Of a DNA stretch of 64,000 nt, positions 35,113 through 42,977 are shown one piece after another (positions within the stretch are counted from its first letter, which is position 1; every line of letters starts with the position of its first letter). The notes below the pieces were generated by a model that saw nothing but the letters and a program-made list of their open reading frames with translations, had not been told where the DNA came from and did not search any database. Source of the DNA: RUG626 sp964553775 (GTDB taxonomy: Bacteria > Bacillota > Clostridia > Oscillospirales > Oscillospiraceae); assembly GCA_964553775.1 (NCBI GenBank), contig CAZKLU010000003.1, positions 1 to 64,000 of the forward strand. The letters are read 5' to 3'. A program made the translations under genes and the position numbers.

Positions 35113-35565
35113 TCAACGAAGTGCCGCAAGGAGCATTTGCTTCATAACCGATGCTCTCACGCTGTCTCTGCTGTGTGGCTCTACCGGTTTCATAGCCGCG
35201 TCACCTATAGCCGCAAGCATTACTCCGGCAGCGTCATCACTCAGAACACCGGCTGACACGCAAGCCTGCAACATAGCTGTCGCTGACCGTAAGTCTATCG
35301 TGTCACCTATAGCGTTCACAGTGTGCATAAGCAGAAGCTCCGAGCTAATCGGTACTCTGTGTATTCTTATGTACCCGCCGGATCCGCGTCTCGATTCAAC
35401 TACATACCCGCGCTCCGGTGAGAAGCGCGTAGCTATTACATAGTTTATCTGACTTGGGACACACCCAAACCTGTTTGCCAAATCATTTCGGCGTACCTCC
35501 GCAGTGTCGTCCTCGCGTAACATTTCATCTATAAAGTCCGCTATCATGTCGCTCAGACCCATCAT
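35113..35565 (-). CDS. ctsR: heat-shock repressor CtsR
   Basis: A 150-residue repressor of class-III heat-shock genes. The winged helix-turn-helix is clear (MIADFIDEML, RNDLANRFGCVPSQINYVIATRFSPERGYVVESRRGSGGYIRI); the RGGGGYI-like wing reads SRRGSGGYIRI. The C-terminal dimer domain follows. The start at 35565 is chosen from two adjacent ATGs behind AAAGGAGAG; the frame runs open further up into the operator and promoter. It is autoregulated, with its own binding site lying between promoter and start. Confidence 0.93.
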   Translation of the reverse strand: MMGLSDMIADFIDEMLREDDTAEVRRNDLANRFGCVPSQINYVIATRFSPERGYVVESRRGSGGYIRIHRVPISSELLLMHTVNAIGDTIDLRSATAMLQACVSAGVLSDDAAGVMLAAIGDAAMKPVEPHSRDSVRASVMKQMLLAALR

Positions 35566-35598
35566 CCCGTCTCGCTCTCCTTTACTTCTGTATCTGTG

Positions 35599-35621
35599 TT
35601 TGACTTTGACCTTCTTTGACC
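35599..35621 (-). promoter_or_regulatory. CtsR operator
   Basis: On the minus strand GGTCAAA-GAA-GGTCAAA, an exact match to the CtsR box (R)GTCAAA-NAN-(R)GTCAAA, immediately followed by a third half-site GTCAAA. It lies just downstream of the transcription start, where bound repressor would block transcription. Confidence 0.93.
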
Positions 35622-35632
35622 TTTCGAGTGTT

Positions 35633-35661
35633 ATTATACAGCATTGGTCAGAAAACGTCAA
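35633..35661 (-). promoter_or_regulatory. sigma-A-type promoter of ctsR operon
   Basis: Minus strand TTGACG, 17-base spacer, TATAAT, directly upstream of the CtsR box. Confidence 0.88.
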
Positions 35662-36050
35662 TACCCATTTTGACCAATTATGAATGATTAAAAGTGATTA
35701 GCTCACTTAATCTTTTATTTTCTCTTTCTTTCTTATTTTTTCAAAAAGTTTCGCGAGTTTGACTTTTTATTTCTTTGTGAAAAAGGATGTAGAGTCGGAC
35801 GGCAACTATAATCTATAAAAGTAGCTTTAGTCACCGCCGGTGAACAGATGGTTTTCGCTATTATCTGCTATAAAAAACGCTATATTGGGCAGATAGCAGC
35901 CTTTTTCCGACAGAACACACATTTTTCATGGCAAAAGGCACTTGGCACTTCATCATAATATATAAATATTATAGCAGATACATACAGTGGCGTATATTCG
36001 GGCAACTGGTTTCATGTAGATGTTGGGTACGTTACAGAAAAAGGGCATGA
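35662..36050. other. gene-free region upstream of an adhesin remnant
   Basis: AT-rich sequence without an intact gene. Short frames such as YSGVYSGNWFHVDVGYVTEKG (about 35985-36045) may be further decayed parts of the surface protein whose better-preserved remnant follows. The region includes a pair of related tracts TATTATCTGCTATAAAA / TATTATAGCAGATA, roughly inverted. Confidence 0.35.
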
Positions 36051-36570
36051 TGGACAGTGCAGGAGACTACCTACTATATAAACAGCGGTACAGCTTCTTC
36101 GACCTCCGTATAGGCTGCGTCCGGAGCTGCAATCTGCACACTTCCAGCAGTGACAAGAGACGGATTTATGTTCATAAGATGGTTCACTGAGACTTCATAC
36201 GGTATACAAATCACAGACGCAACAGTGGTTACAGGTACTATGACTGTGTACGCGCATTAGAACAAATCCAGCGAACCATGCGTGGTTAATATAATCGATT
36301 ACGCTCTTTTGGAAGATTCGGAACTGAAAGTAGAATTATACGGCTTCACAGCAGATATACAGGAAATTTATATTGAAGAATCAGCAAAGGTTTTCTCAGA
36401 GAACGATCTTGCGGCTGACGATATAGCTGTTGAAAATGATGGAGTGTATTTTTAAGGTAACACTTTCCGAAGGCTCACCCTGCACCACAGCATATTGCGT
36501 TACTACACACGGGGTACCGATTCACGCAACCTGGACTCCCATGTGGTGGATCCATTCACAAATGGAGAAT
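36051..36570 (+). pseudogene. remnant of a surface adhesin with InlB B-type (Listeria-Bacteroides) repeat
   Basis: One frame reads SGAAICTLPAVTRDGFMFIRWF...ITDATVVTGTMTVYAH. This is the typical end of an InlB B/Flg_new repeat (GTLPxPTRDGYxFxGWYT...ITxxTVVTxxMTLYAHW), with the final Trp replaced by TAG (36258-36260). Another TAG lies upstream at 36111-36113. After the second TAG the frame continues for about 64 codons to a TAA at 36453, and a shifted frame (VTLSEGSPCTTAYCV...) extends the homology-like text to about 36570. No start or signal peptide was seen. It is a broken, truncated surface-protein gene. Confidence 0.55.
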
Positions 36571-36789
36571 TAGTCCATGTATATTACTCACACAATAATT
36601 TCGGTTCTGACGAAGACGATGAGAACATCTGTAAGGTGCCGTTATCTATATATTTACGGCTACAACTTATTCCAGACTACGGGTATGTGCTGTGACTTTG
36701 AAATCTACTCGCGCTGCCTCACTTTCACCAAATTCTCTACTGTCTGCACATCTTTACACAGTTAAATTAGACAAACTTTCTCTCACCCC

Positions 36790-36818
36790 TTGACAAACAC
36801 TTTCTAACGTGATATACT
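36790..36818 (+). promoter_or_regulatory. strong sigma-A-type promoter of the feo operon
   Basis: TTGACA, 17-base spacer, TATACT. The start falls inside the large palindrome that follows. Confidence 0.88.
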
Positions 36819-36819
36819 C

Positions 36820-36853
36820 TTTAACAGTTAGTTTAGCAAAACTAACTGTTAAA
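36820..36853 (+). promoter_or_regulatory. 34-base palindromic operator at the feo transcription start
   Basis: Perfect 15-base arms TTTAACAGTTAGTTT / AAACTAACTGTTAAA around AGCA, two bases after the -10 box. The core TTAGTTTAGCAAAACTAA resembles DtxR/IdeR/MntR-type boxes (TTAGGTTAGCCTAACCTAA), so a metal-dependent repressor is the likely ligand. A Fur site is less likely. No T-tract follows, so it is not a terminator. Confidence 0.7.
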
Positions 36854-36985
36854 CTTGCTTTACTTGCTTAAAGTGAGGACTTTATCGGTTGCGTGTCAAG
36901 TTTTAGTGTCTGGTTTATGTTTTGAGCCGGAAGGTTAGTATCTTCTAACATACGCTGTCGAACTTTCAAAAAGAGGTGACAAGAA

Positions 36986-37201
36986 ATGATGCCTTTGTCT
37001 ATGGCGGCAAACGGGGATTGCGGGGTTATATTCAAAATAACCGGCAAAGACGATGTACGCCAGCATTTAGCGGAGCTTGGGTTTGTCAAGGGCGCGGAAG
37101 TCAGCGTTGTGAGTACTATCGGAAGCAACATGATATTGTCGGTAAAGGACAGCCGCGTTGCTCTTGACAGAACAATGGCAAACAGAATAATAGTAGAATA
37201 A
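36986..37201 (+). CDS. feoA: FeoA family protein (first copy)
   Basis: 71 residues, an SH3-like small cytosolic partner of the FeoB iron(II) transporter. Conserved elements are DVRQHLAELGFVKGAEVSVV and the final ALDRTMANRIIV. Two ATGs in a row follow GAGGTG; I start at the first. The leader from the promoter is about 160 bases. A second feoA lies 12 bases downstream. Confidence 0.88.
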   Translation: MMPLSMAANGDCGVIFKITGKDDVRQHLAELGFVKGAEVSVVSTIGSNMILSVKDSRVALDRTMANRIIVE

Positions 37202-37213
37202 GGGGGAGACTGC

Positions 37214-37435
37214 ATGAAAACATTAAAGGATGTTTCCGTAGGCGAAACCGTAACAGCAATTAAGCTGCACGGCGAGGGCGCGCTTAAACGGCGCATTATG
37301 GACATGGGCGTAACTAAGGGAGTGGACATATACGTCCGCAAAGTGGCTCCGCTTGGTGACCCCATAGAGGTAACAGTACGCGGGTACGAACTGAGTATAC
37401 GCAAGTCCGATGCCGAAATGATTGAGGTTTCGTAA
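37214..37435 (+). CDS. feoA: FeoA family protein (second copy)
   Basis: 73 residues with the same SH3-like fold pattern: MKTLKDVSVGETVTAIKL, ALKRRIMDMGVTKGVDIYV, PIEVTVRGYELSIRKSDAEMIEV. This copy is closer to classical FeoA than the first (PLGDPIEVxxRGYxLSLRxxEA motif). GGGGGAG precedes the ATG. Paired feoA genes before feoB are frequent in Clostridia; both may contact FeoB. Confidence 0.92.
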   Translation: MKTLKDVSVGETVTAIKLHGEGALKRRIMDMGVTKGVDIYVRKVAPLGDPIEVTVRGYELSIRKSDAEMIEVS

Positions 37436-37508
37436 ATCCGCTCTATGGCGGTATAAATTTACAGTTCGCGTATATACATATTATAAGCAATAAGGAGGAC
37501 GGAGGCTT

Positions 37509-39902
37509 ATGGAATATAAGATTGCGCTGGCGGGCAACCCGAACAGCGGTAAAACAACGATGTTCAATGACTTGACCGGTTCCAGTCAGTATGTCGGCAA
37601 CTGGCCGGGCGTTACGGTCGAGAAAAAAGAGGGACATCTCAAAAATCACAAAGACGTAATAATTCAGGATTTACCAGGCATTTATTCGCTCTCCCCGTAC
37701 ACTCTTGAGGAGGTCGTGTCCCGTAACTACCTCGTCAATGAACGTCCTGACGCGATTATCAATATCGTTGACGGCACAAACATTGAGCGAAATCTCTATC
37801 TCACTACACAGCTCATAGAACTTGGCATTCCCGTTGTTATTGCTCTGAACATGGTGGATATTGTCAGGAAGAACGGCGATAAGATAGATGTTCAGAAGCT
37901 CAGCAAGGCACTTGGATGCGAGATACTCGAAACTTCCGCTCTCAAGGGCGAGGGTTCCACCGAAGTTGCTGAAAAGGCTGTTAAATTAGCGCAGGAGAAG
38001 AAAGCAGTCAATATGCCGTCAGTCTTTGAGGGCAGCGTTGAACACGCTATTGCTCACATTGAGGAGTCTATTCAAGGCAAGGTTGATGACCGCTTTGTAA
38101 GATGGTACGCTATCAAGCTCTTTGAACGCGACGAAAAGGTTCGCGAGGAGTTGAAGCTTGACAATGCGCTTATGTCTCACCTTGAAGAGCATATAAAAGA
38201 CTGCGAAAAAGAACTTGACGATGACGCTGAGAGCATAATCACAAACCAGCGTTACGAGTACATAGCGAAGGTTGTCGAGAAGTCCGTTAAGAAGAAACAG
38301 AGCGGAACAAAAATGACAACCTCGGACAAGATAGACAGAGTTGTTACAAACCGTATACTTGCTTTGCCGATATTTGTTTTAGTGATGATGCTTGTATACG
38401 CGGTTGCCATGGGTGGAACACCTATATCAATCGGCACAATGCTCACTGACTGGGCAAACGATGGGCTTTTTGGTGACGGCTGGTTTATATCAGGTGACGC
38501 TGACGGTTATGATGAAGCTGCCGGAGCATTCGAAGAAGCATCGGCAATCATTGAAGCCTACGAAAACGGCGAAACCGAAGTATACTTCTACGATGATGAG
38601 ACGGGCGATACAGATACAGTTGAGGTAACTGAGGAGCTTTATAACGAGTCTCTCACAGTTCCGGAACCCGACCCATCCGATTATGGAACATGGATAAACG
38701 GTATACCAGTTATTCTCGAAGGTTTCCTTGACAGCATAAACTGCAACGATGTGATTAAAGGTCTTGTGTTGGATGGAATTGTCGGCGGTGTCGGCGCAGT
38801 TCTTGGATTTGTTCCGCAGATGCTTGTTCTGTTCCTGCTGCTGTCCATACTTGAAGATGTAGGATATATGGCGCGTATAGCGTTCATCATGGATCGTATA
38901 TTCAGACGTTTCGGTCTTTCCGGCAAGTCGTTCATTCCAATGCTTGTGGCAACAGGCTGCGGAGTTCCGGGACTTATGGCTTCGAGAACGATTGAGCAGG
39001 AACGCGATAGAAAAATGACGCTCATGACAACAACGTTCATGCCCTGCGGCGCAAAGCTCCCGATAATTGCGATGTTTGCAGGCGCACTTTTTGGTAATTC
39101 ATGGATTGTCGCTGTTTCAGCGTACTTCATAGGCATTGGAGCTGTTATAGTATCTGGTATTATACTCAAAAAGACGAAGCCGTTCGCGGGAAAACCTGCG
39201 CCTTTCGTAATGGAGCTTCCGGCGTATCATGTTCCATCAGTCAGTGGTGTGCTGAGAGCCACATGGGAACGCGGCTGGTCATTCATCAAGCGTGCGGGTA
39301 CAGTAATTCTTGCGTCAAGCGTAATACTTTGGTTCCTTCAGGCATTCGGCAACACAAACGGCGGTATCGAGGGTGCGTCTTATGCGTTCGGTCTGATTGA
39401 GGACAACAGCTACTCACTTCTTGCGACAGTCGGCAACGCTATTAGCTTCATATTCATCCCGCTTGGTTTCGGCAACTGGAAAGCGACTGTCGGAACAATA
39501 ACAGGACTTATAGCAAAAGAAGAAGTCGTTTCCACATTCGGTGTACTCTACGCCGGTAACCTGACCGCTGATATTGCGGCAGAGTTTACAGCACTTTCCG
39601 GCTACTCGTTCATGATATTCAATCTGCTCTGCGCTCCATGCTTCGCGGCAATGGGTGCCATTAAGCGCGAAATGAACAACGCAAAGTGGACATTCGCGGC
39701 AATCGGTTATATGTGCGGCTTCGCGTATGTGGTGGCACTGATAGTTTACCAGATTGGTGAGCTTTTCAACGGAGTGTTCAGCATATGGACAATTATCGCG
39801 CTTGTACTTTTGGCTGCTATGCTCTATTTGCTCTTCAGACCGAATCCGTATGATGAGAACGGCAATCTCAAGAGCAAAGAGAAGGTTGCTTCCTATGCTT
39901 GA
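37509..39902 (+). CDS. feoB: ferrous iron transporter FeoB
   Basis: An iron(II) membrane transporter with a regulatory GTPase, 797 residues. N-terminal G domain: G1 GNPNSGKTT (9-17), G3 DLPGIYSL, G4 NMVD. The membrane part shows the two Gate/nucleoside-recognition repeats with the conserved cysteines in ATGCGVPGLMASR and TFMPCGAKLPI. Between the first span and the first Gate there is an extra highly acidic segment (about residues 320-395, rich in Glu, Asp, Tyr) exposed outside, which most FeoB proteins lack. AAGGAGGACGGAGG lies before the ATG. It overlaps the next gene by 8 bases. Confidence 0.95.
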   Translation: MEYKIALAGNPNSGKTTMFNDLTGSSQYVGNWPGVTVEKKEGHLKNHKDVIIQDLPGIYSLSPYTLEEVVSRNYLVNERPDAIINIVDGTNIERNLYLTTQLIELGIPVVIALNMVDIVRKNGDKIDVQKLSKALGCEILETSALKGEGSTEVAEKAVKLAQEKKAVNMPSVFEGSVEHAIAHIEESIQGKVDDRFVRWYAIKLFERDEKVREELKLDNALMSHLEEHIKDCEKELDDDAESIITNQRYEYIAKVVEKSVKKKQSGTKMTTSDKIDRVVTNRILALPIFVLVMMLVYAVAMGGTPISIGTMLTDWANDGLFGDGWFISGDADGYDEAAGAFEEASAIIEAYENGETEVYFYDDETGDTDTVEVTEELYNESLTVPEPDPSDYGTWINGIPVILEGFLDSINCNDVIKGLVLDGIVGGVGAVLGFVPQMLVLFLLLSILEDVGYMARIAFIMDRIFRRFGLSGKSFIPMLVATGCGVPGLMASRTIEQERDRKMTLMTTTFMPCGAKLPIIAMFAGALFGNSWIVAVSAYFIGIGAVIVSGIILKKTKPFAGKPAPFVMELPAYHVPSVSGVLRATWERGWSFIKRAGTVILASSVILWFLQAFGNTNGGIEGASYAFGLIEDNSYSLLATVGNAISFIFIPLGFGNWKATVGTITGLIAKEEVVSTFGVLYAGNLTADIAAEFTALSGYSFMIFNLLCAPCFAAMGAIKREMNNAKWTFAAIGYMCGFAYVVALIVYQIGELFNGVFSIWTIIALVLLAAMLYLLFRPNPYDENGNLKSKEKVASYA

Positions 39903-40092
39903 GTTTCTCGCGGCGAATCTTTCATCAATAATAGTCGGCGCGGTGATAGTTGGTATCACGATTTGGATAATCGTGTCGGGTATACGCGGCAGAAAGAAAG
40001 GCAATTCAGCATGTGCCTCCTGTCCAAACGCCGCCTGTTGCGGACATAATCGGTGCGAAGAAGAAAACGTCTCCGCACCACCGGTAAAATAA
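39895..40092 (+). CDS. FeoB-associated Cys-rich membrane protein
   Basis: 65 residues: one membrane span (about residues 10-32), a basic stretch RGRKKG, and a cysteine cluster CASCPNAACCGHNRC. Small proteins of this layout regularly follow feoB in Firmicutes and are annotated as FeoB-associated, with an unproven role in iron handling. The start overlaps the end of feoB in another frame, giving translational coupling. Confidence 0.88.
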   Translation: MLEFLAANLSSIIVGAVIVGITIWIIVSGIRGRKKGNSACASCPNAACCGHNRCEEENVSAPPVK

Positions 40093-40194
40093 ATGCGGTA
40101 CTGTGCCGCGGGACGGATTTATAATCCGTGTATCCGGTAATTTGAATCAGCGAAACTCGTATGTTTAAAAATAATGAGATTACATATAAGTGAT

Positions 40195-40265
40195 CTGCCT
40201 GAAATTTGGAACTTTTGAACCGTGAATCTTTGGTGATGAGAGCAAGGCAGCACTCAGGAAATGTG
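40195..40265 (+). repeat. dispersed repeat B, copy 1
   Basis: About 70 bases (TGAAATTTGGAACTTTTGAA ... GCAGCACTCAGGAAAT) matching, by eye at roughly two thirds of positions, the sequence at 48275-48343, in the same order and without large gaps. It lies in the spacer after the feo operon. Confidence 0.65.
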
Positions 40266-40322
40266 TTTCACAGATTCAGCAGTAAAAGAAAGTTAATCCA
40301 CTCTCTCCTTTATGATATAGTT

Positions 40323-40358
40323 AAATTCTCCGTAATGCACAGGCTTTACGGAGAATTT
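40323..40358. repeat. inverted repeat, possible bidirectional terminator
   Basis: AAATTCTCCGTAA / TTTACGGAGAATTT with a 9-base loop, followed by GATTTTAT. It is 230 bases after the feo operon and could end its transcripts. The rest of 40093-40613 holds repeat B and no gene I can support. Confidence 0.6.
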
Positions 40359-40613
40359 GATTTTATAGGCTTATTAAGCGCGATACGGACTAAGAAATGT
40401 TGTTGGGCTTATTTAGGAAATTCTTATACTCCATAAGTACCGCCATAGAAAAAGCAGCTAAATACATTCAAAAGAATCGTCAAATGCCCAAATGCGCTTA
40501 GAATTTGAAATTGATAAATCTCTTAACACAACGAAGCAAAAATATAGAGTTCTCTATACTATTGGACATATCACTATGCGGATTACTTTACGCAACCGCT
40601 GCCCGCAAGCTTC

Positions 40614-41030
40614 TCACGTTTTCTTTATAAATCTTGTTCCGCATTTACGGCAGGTTATTTGAATTTTACCTTTATTCTTAGGAACTCTCAGTACAACATG
40701 GCACGAGGGACATTTGTAGAAGCGATAGTCTTTTCTCTGCTTGAAACGTTGAAGCTGAATTGAGCAGATATTTCTGATACCTCGCGTAATTTTCAGATAC
40801 CTTCTGTTTTCCTCGGCACGTTTATAGACATTTCTTGACAACATACGCCAATATGTGTAGATTATGGTAATCATGGATAAAATCCAGAGAATACTGCTTA
40901 ATATCCCGTTTAATACATTGTATGTAAATTGAGATATTATAAGAAATATAAGCGCGGAGACAATATTAAATTTTGACAGAGAATCCCCGCCGTATCTCCC
41001 CGCAAAAAATTTTCTTAATTTTTCTTTCAT
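40614..41030 (-). CDS. membrane protein with C-terminal zinc ribbon
   Basis: 138 residues: basic N-terminus, two close membrane spans (about residues 22-36 and 41-60), a basic cytoplasmic stretch, and a rubredoxin-like zinc ribbon YKCPSCHVVLRVPKNKGKIQITCRKCGTRF (about 105-134). The start at 41030 follows AAAGGGGAG at 10 bases; a GTG four codons earlier lies inside that site. Its function is unknown. It is a single gene. Confidence 0.7.
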   Translation of the reverse strand: MKEKLRKFFAGRYGGDSLSKFNIVSALIFLIISQFTYNVLNGILSSILWILSMITIIYTYWRMLSRNVYKRAEENRRYLKITRGIRNICSIQLQRFKQRKDYRFYKCPSCHVVLRVPKNKGKIQITCRKCGTRFIKKT

Positions 41031-41405
41031 TGCGGTATCCACTCCCCTTTAAATCCTTTTGTACATAATAATCTATAATTCATACGGTACTTTGTACGTT
41101 CTGTAAAATATATATTTCTTAAAACTAAATTTTTAATGAATTGCCGCAGATTTTCAGATTCCTTTAAGAACCTCAGCGTATACGGATTGCGCTGCGGATT
41201 TTAAGGATTTTAAGGTGATTTTTCACCAGAATTCCGCGTATTTTCAATGAAATTAACAAAAAATACGCAAGGAGGTAAGTAAGATATGCGCGAAGATATT
41301 TTGAAAAGTCTCTTAATATCCTCCGGTCGCGTCGGCGGACGGGGTTGCTCACAAAACCGCAAACGTGGTTTAATTTGGATTTCAGCAGTCAGCCAGCATC
41401 CCCTC
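41031..41405. other. gene-free spacer
   Basis: Contains AAGGAGG at about 41270 and an ATG at 41286 that opens a basic frame, but that frame overlaps the promoter and the next gene and looks non-coding. A small stem AAACCGC / GTGGTTT lies at about 41357-41374. Confidence 0.4.
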
Positions 41406-41434
41406 TTGCAAATCTTAAAATATCGTGCTATAAT
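41406..41434 (+). promoter_or_regulatory. sigma-A-type promoter of the phosphatase-ksgA operon
   Basis: TTGCAA, 17-base spacer, TATAAT; leader of about 107 bases to the ATG at 41548. Confidence 0.75.
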
Positions 41435-41547
41435 CACTGTCAAGAGAAAGAATCGCGGGTTACAGCGTCACTATGTTCCCGCAGAGGTGCGTGACCAAAT
41501 AAATATCACAATTCGCCAAAATTCACCGACAAGGAGACTTCAACCGA

Positions 41548-42111
41548 ATGCTTATTTATCTTATACGCCACGGCGAAACAAACTGGAATCGGGAGGGACG
41601 TATGCAGGGTCACGAGGATATACCGCTGAATCCAGATGGCGAACGTCAGGCGTTTGAATGTGCCAAGGCACTCCGTGAAGCCGGATTACATTTCGATTAT
41701 ATCCTTACAAGTCCGCTCTGCCGTGCCGTTCGAACTGCCGAATTTATCTCACAGCAGTGCGGCGGCACCGTTCGCACAGAGCAAAGGCTTATCGAACGTG
41801 ACATGAAATCAGTCTCCGGCATGAGAGTTGATATATTCAACCCCGAAAAGTATGCCAACGATATGGAACCGCTGGACGATGTTTCCAGGCGCATGCTCAG
41901 CGCATTGACGGAGTTTGCTGAAACGAGCGTCCGTGACTTTGCGGCTGTCTCACATGGTGCGTCCATAAACTCTGTATTGAGATTTTTGTCAAACGGCGAA
42001 ATTGGAAGCGGCAAGACCCGTCTGAAAAACGCCTGCATAAACATTCTCCGGTACGATGACGGAGGTACGATCTCAGTCGTTCGCTATAATCTCAGTGCGC
42101 GGGAACTATAG
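41548..42111 (+). CDS. histidine phosphatase family protein
   Basis: 187 residues of the phosphoglycerate mutase/phosphatase superfamily. The catalytic motif IRHGETNWN is at about residues 6-14 (His 8 is phosphorylated in the cycle), followed by GRMQGHEDIPLN; the second histidine lies in AVSHGASINS (about 135). Members act on phosphosugars or cobalamin and nucleotide intermediates; the substrate is not evident. AAGGAGACTT precedes the ATG. It is followed by ksgA 8 bases later. Confidence 0.88.
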   Translation: MLIYLIRHGETNWNREGRMQGHEDIPLNPDGERQAFECAKALREAGLHFDYILTSPLCRAVRTAEFISQQCGGTVRTEQRLIERDMKSVSGMRVDIFNPEKYANDMEPLDDVSRRMLSALTEFAETSVRDFAAVSHGASINSVLRFLSNGEIGSGKTRLKNACINILRYDDGGTISVVRYNLSAREL

Positions 42112-42119
42112 GTGATATT

Positions 42120-42977
42120 ATGGATCTATGCAGCAAAAAGACTATCGCCATGCTTTTGGAAAGCAACGGTATACATCAGCTTCACTCTCTTGGGCAGAAT
42201 TTTCTCATAGCTCCGTGGGTCCCCGATAGAATAGCGGAGGAATCAGGCATTGACAGGTCAAACGGGGTTCTGGAGATAGGTGCGGGTATAGGCTGTCTCA
42301 CCGAAAATCTCGCTGCAATAGCCGGTAAAGTCATAGCGGTGGAGCTTGACAGACGGCTTATTCCAATATTAGAGCAAACAGTCGGATTTCACGATAACGT
42401 CACAGTTCTCAACCGCGACATTATGAAGTTAGAGCTTACGGAGCTTGATTTCTCTACGCTCACCCCCTGCGTGTGCGCGAATCTGCCGTATAAAATCACA
42501 ACTCCTGTGTTGACTAAACTCATTGAATCCAAGTTATTTTCATCAATAACCGTCATGATACAGCGCGAGGTGGCGCAAAGAATAACGGCACATCCCTCAA
42601 CACCTCAGTACGGGGCGTTCTCTGTCTATTGTCAGTTTTATACTGAACCTAAGGTGCTGTTTGATGTACCTCCGGCGTGTTTTGAACCGGCTCCGAAAGT
42701 GACAAGCAGTGTTGTCAGGCTAAGAGTCCTCAGAAAACCTCCGATTGAAACCGATGAGAAGCTTTTTTTCAAAATAGTGCGCTCCTCATTTGGGCAGAGA
42801 CGCAAAACACTTTCAAATTCGCTTTATTCAGGTCTGAACGGCGATATTACAAAGGACGCGATTATAGAGTGCATATCAAAGTGCGGTATTTCCCTCAATG
42901 CGCGTGGTGAGACACTGACAATAGACAGCTTTGCGGCATTGACTGAAGCTATTGGTATGTATCTGCGGGGGAAATAA
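42120..42977 (+). CDS. rsmA: 16S rRNA dimethyladenosine transferase RsmA/KsgA
   Basis: 285 residues; methylates two adjacent adenines near the 3' end of 16S rRNA late in 30S assembly. SLGQNFLIAPWVPDRIAE matches the usual K-x-LGQNFL start. The SAM motif is VLEIGAGIGCLTENLA (about 46-61), and the catalytic NLPY appears in CANLPYKITTPVL (about 122-134). FEPAPKVTSSVVRL is also typical. It runs 29 bases into the 3' end of the convergent spoIIP gene. Confidence 0.95.
   Translation: MDLCSKKTIAMLLESNGIHQLHSLGQNFLIAPWVPDRIAEESGIDRSNGVLEIGAGIGCLTENLAAIAGKVIAVELDRRLIPILEQTVGFHDNVTVLNRDIMKLELTELDFSTLTPCVCANLPYKITTPVLTKLIESKLFSSITVMIQREVAQRITAHPSTPQYGAFSVYCQFYTEPKVLFDVPPACFEPAPKVTSSVVRLRVLRKPPIETDEKLFFKIVRSSFGQRRKTLSNSLYSGLNGDITKDAIIECISKCGISLNARGETLTIDSFAALTEAIGMYLRGK

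Noticed and set aside
36820..36853. Reading the feo palindrome as a Fur box or as a terminator.
   Set aside because: No match to the Fur GATAATGAT pattern and no T-tract; its position at the transcription start fits an operator.
40399..40502. A possible 33-residue peptide ending NRQMPKCA.
   Set aside because: TTG start without a ribosome-binding site in a repeat-containing spacer.
41286..41657. A 123-residue plus-strand frame with AAGGAGG upstream.
   Set aside because: Arg-rich, no recognisable domain, contains the promoter of the next gene and overlaps its first 110 bases; not credible as a gene.
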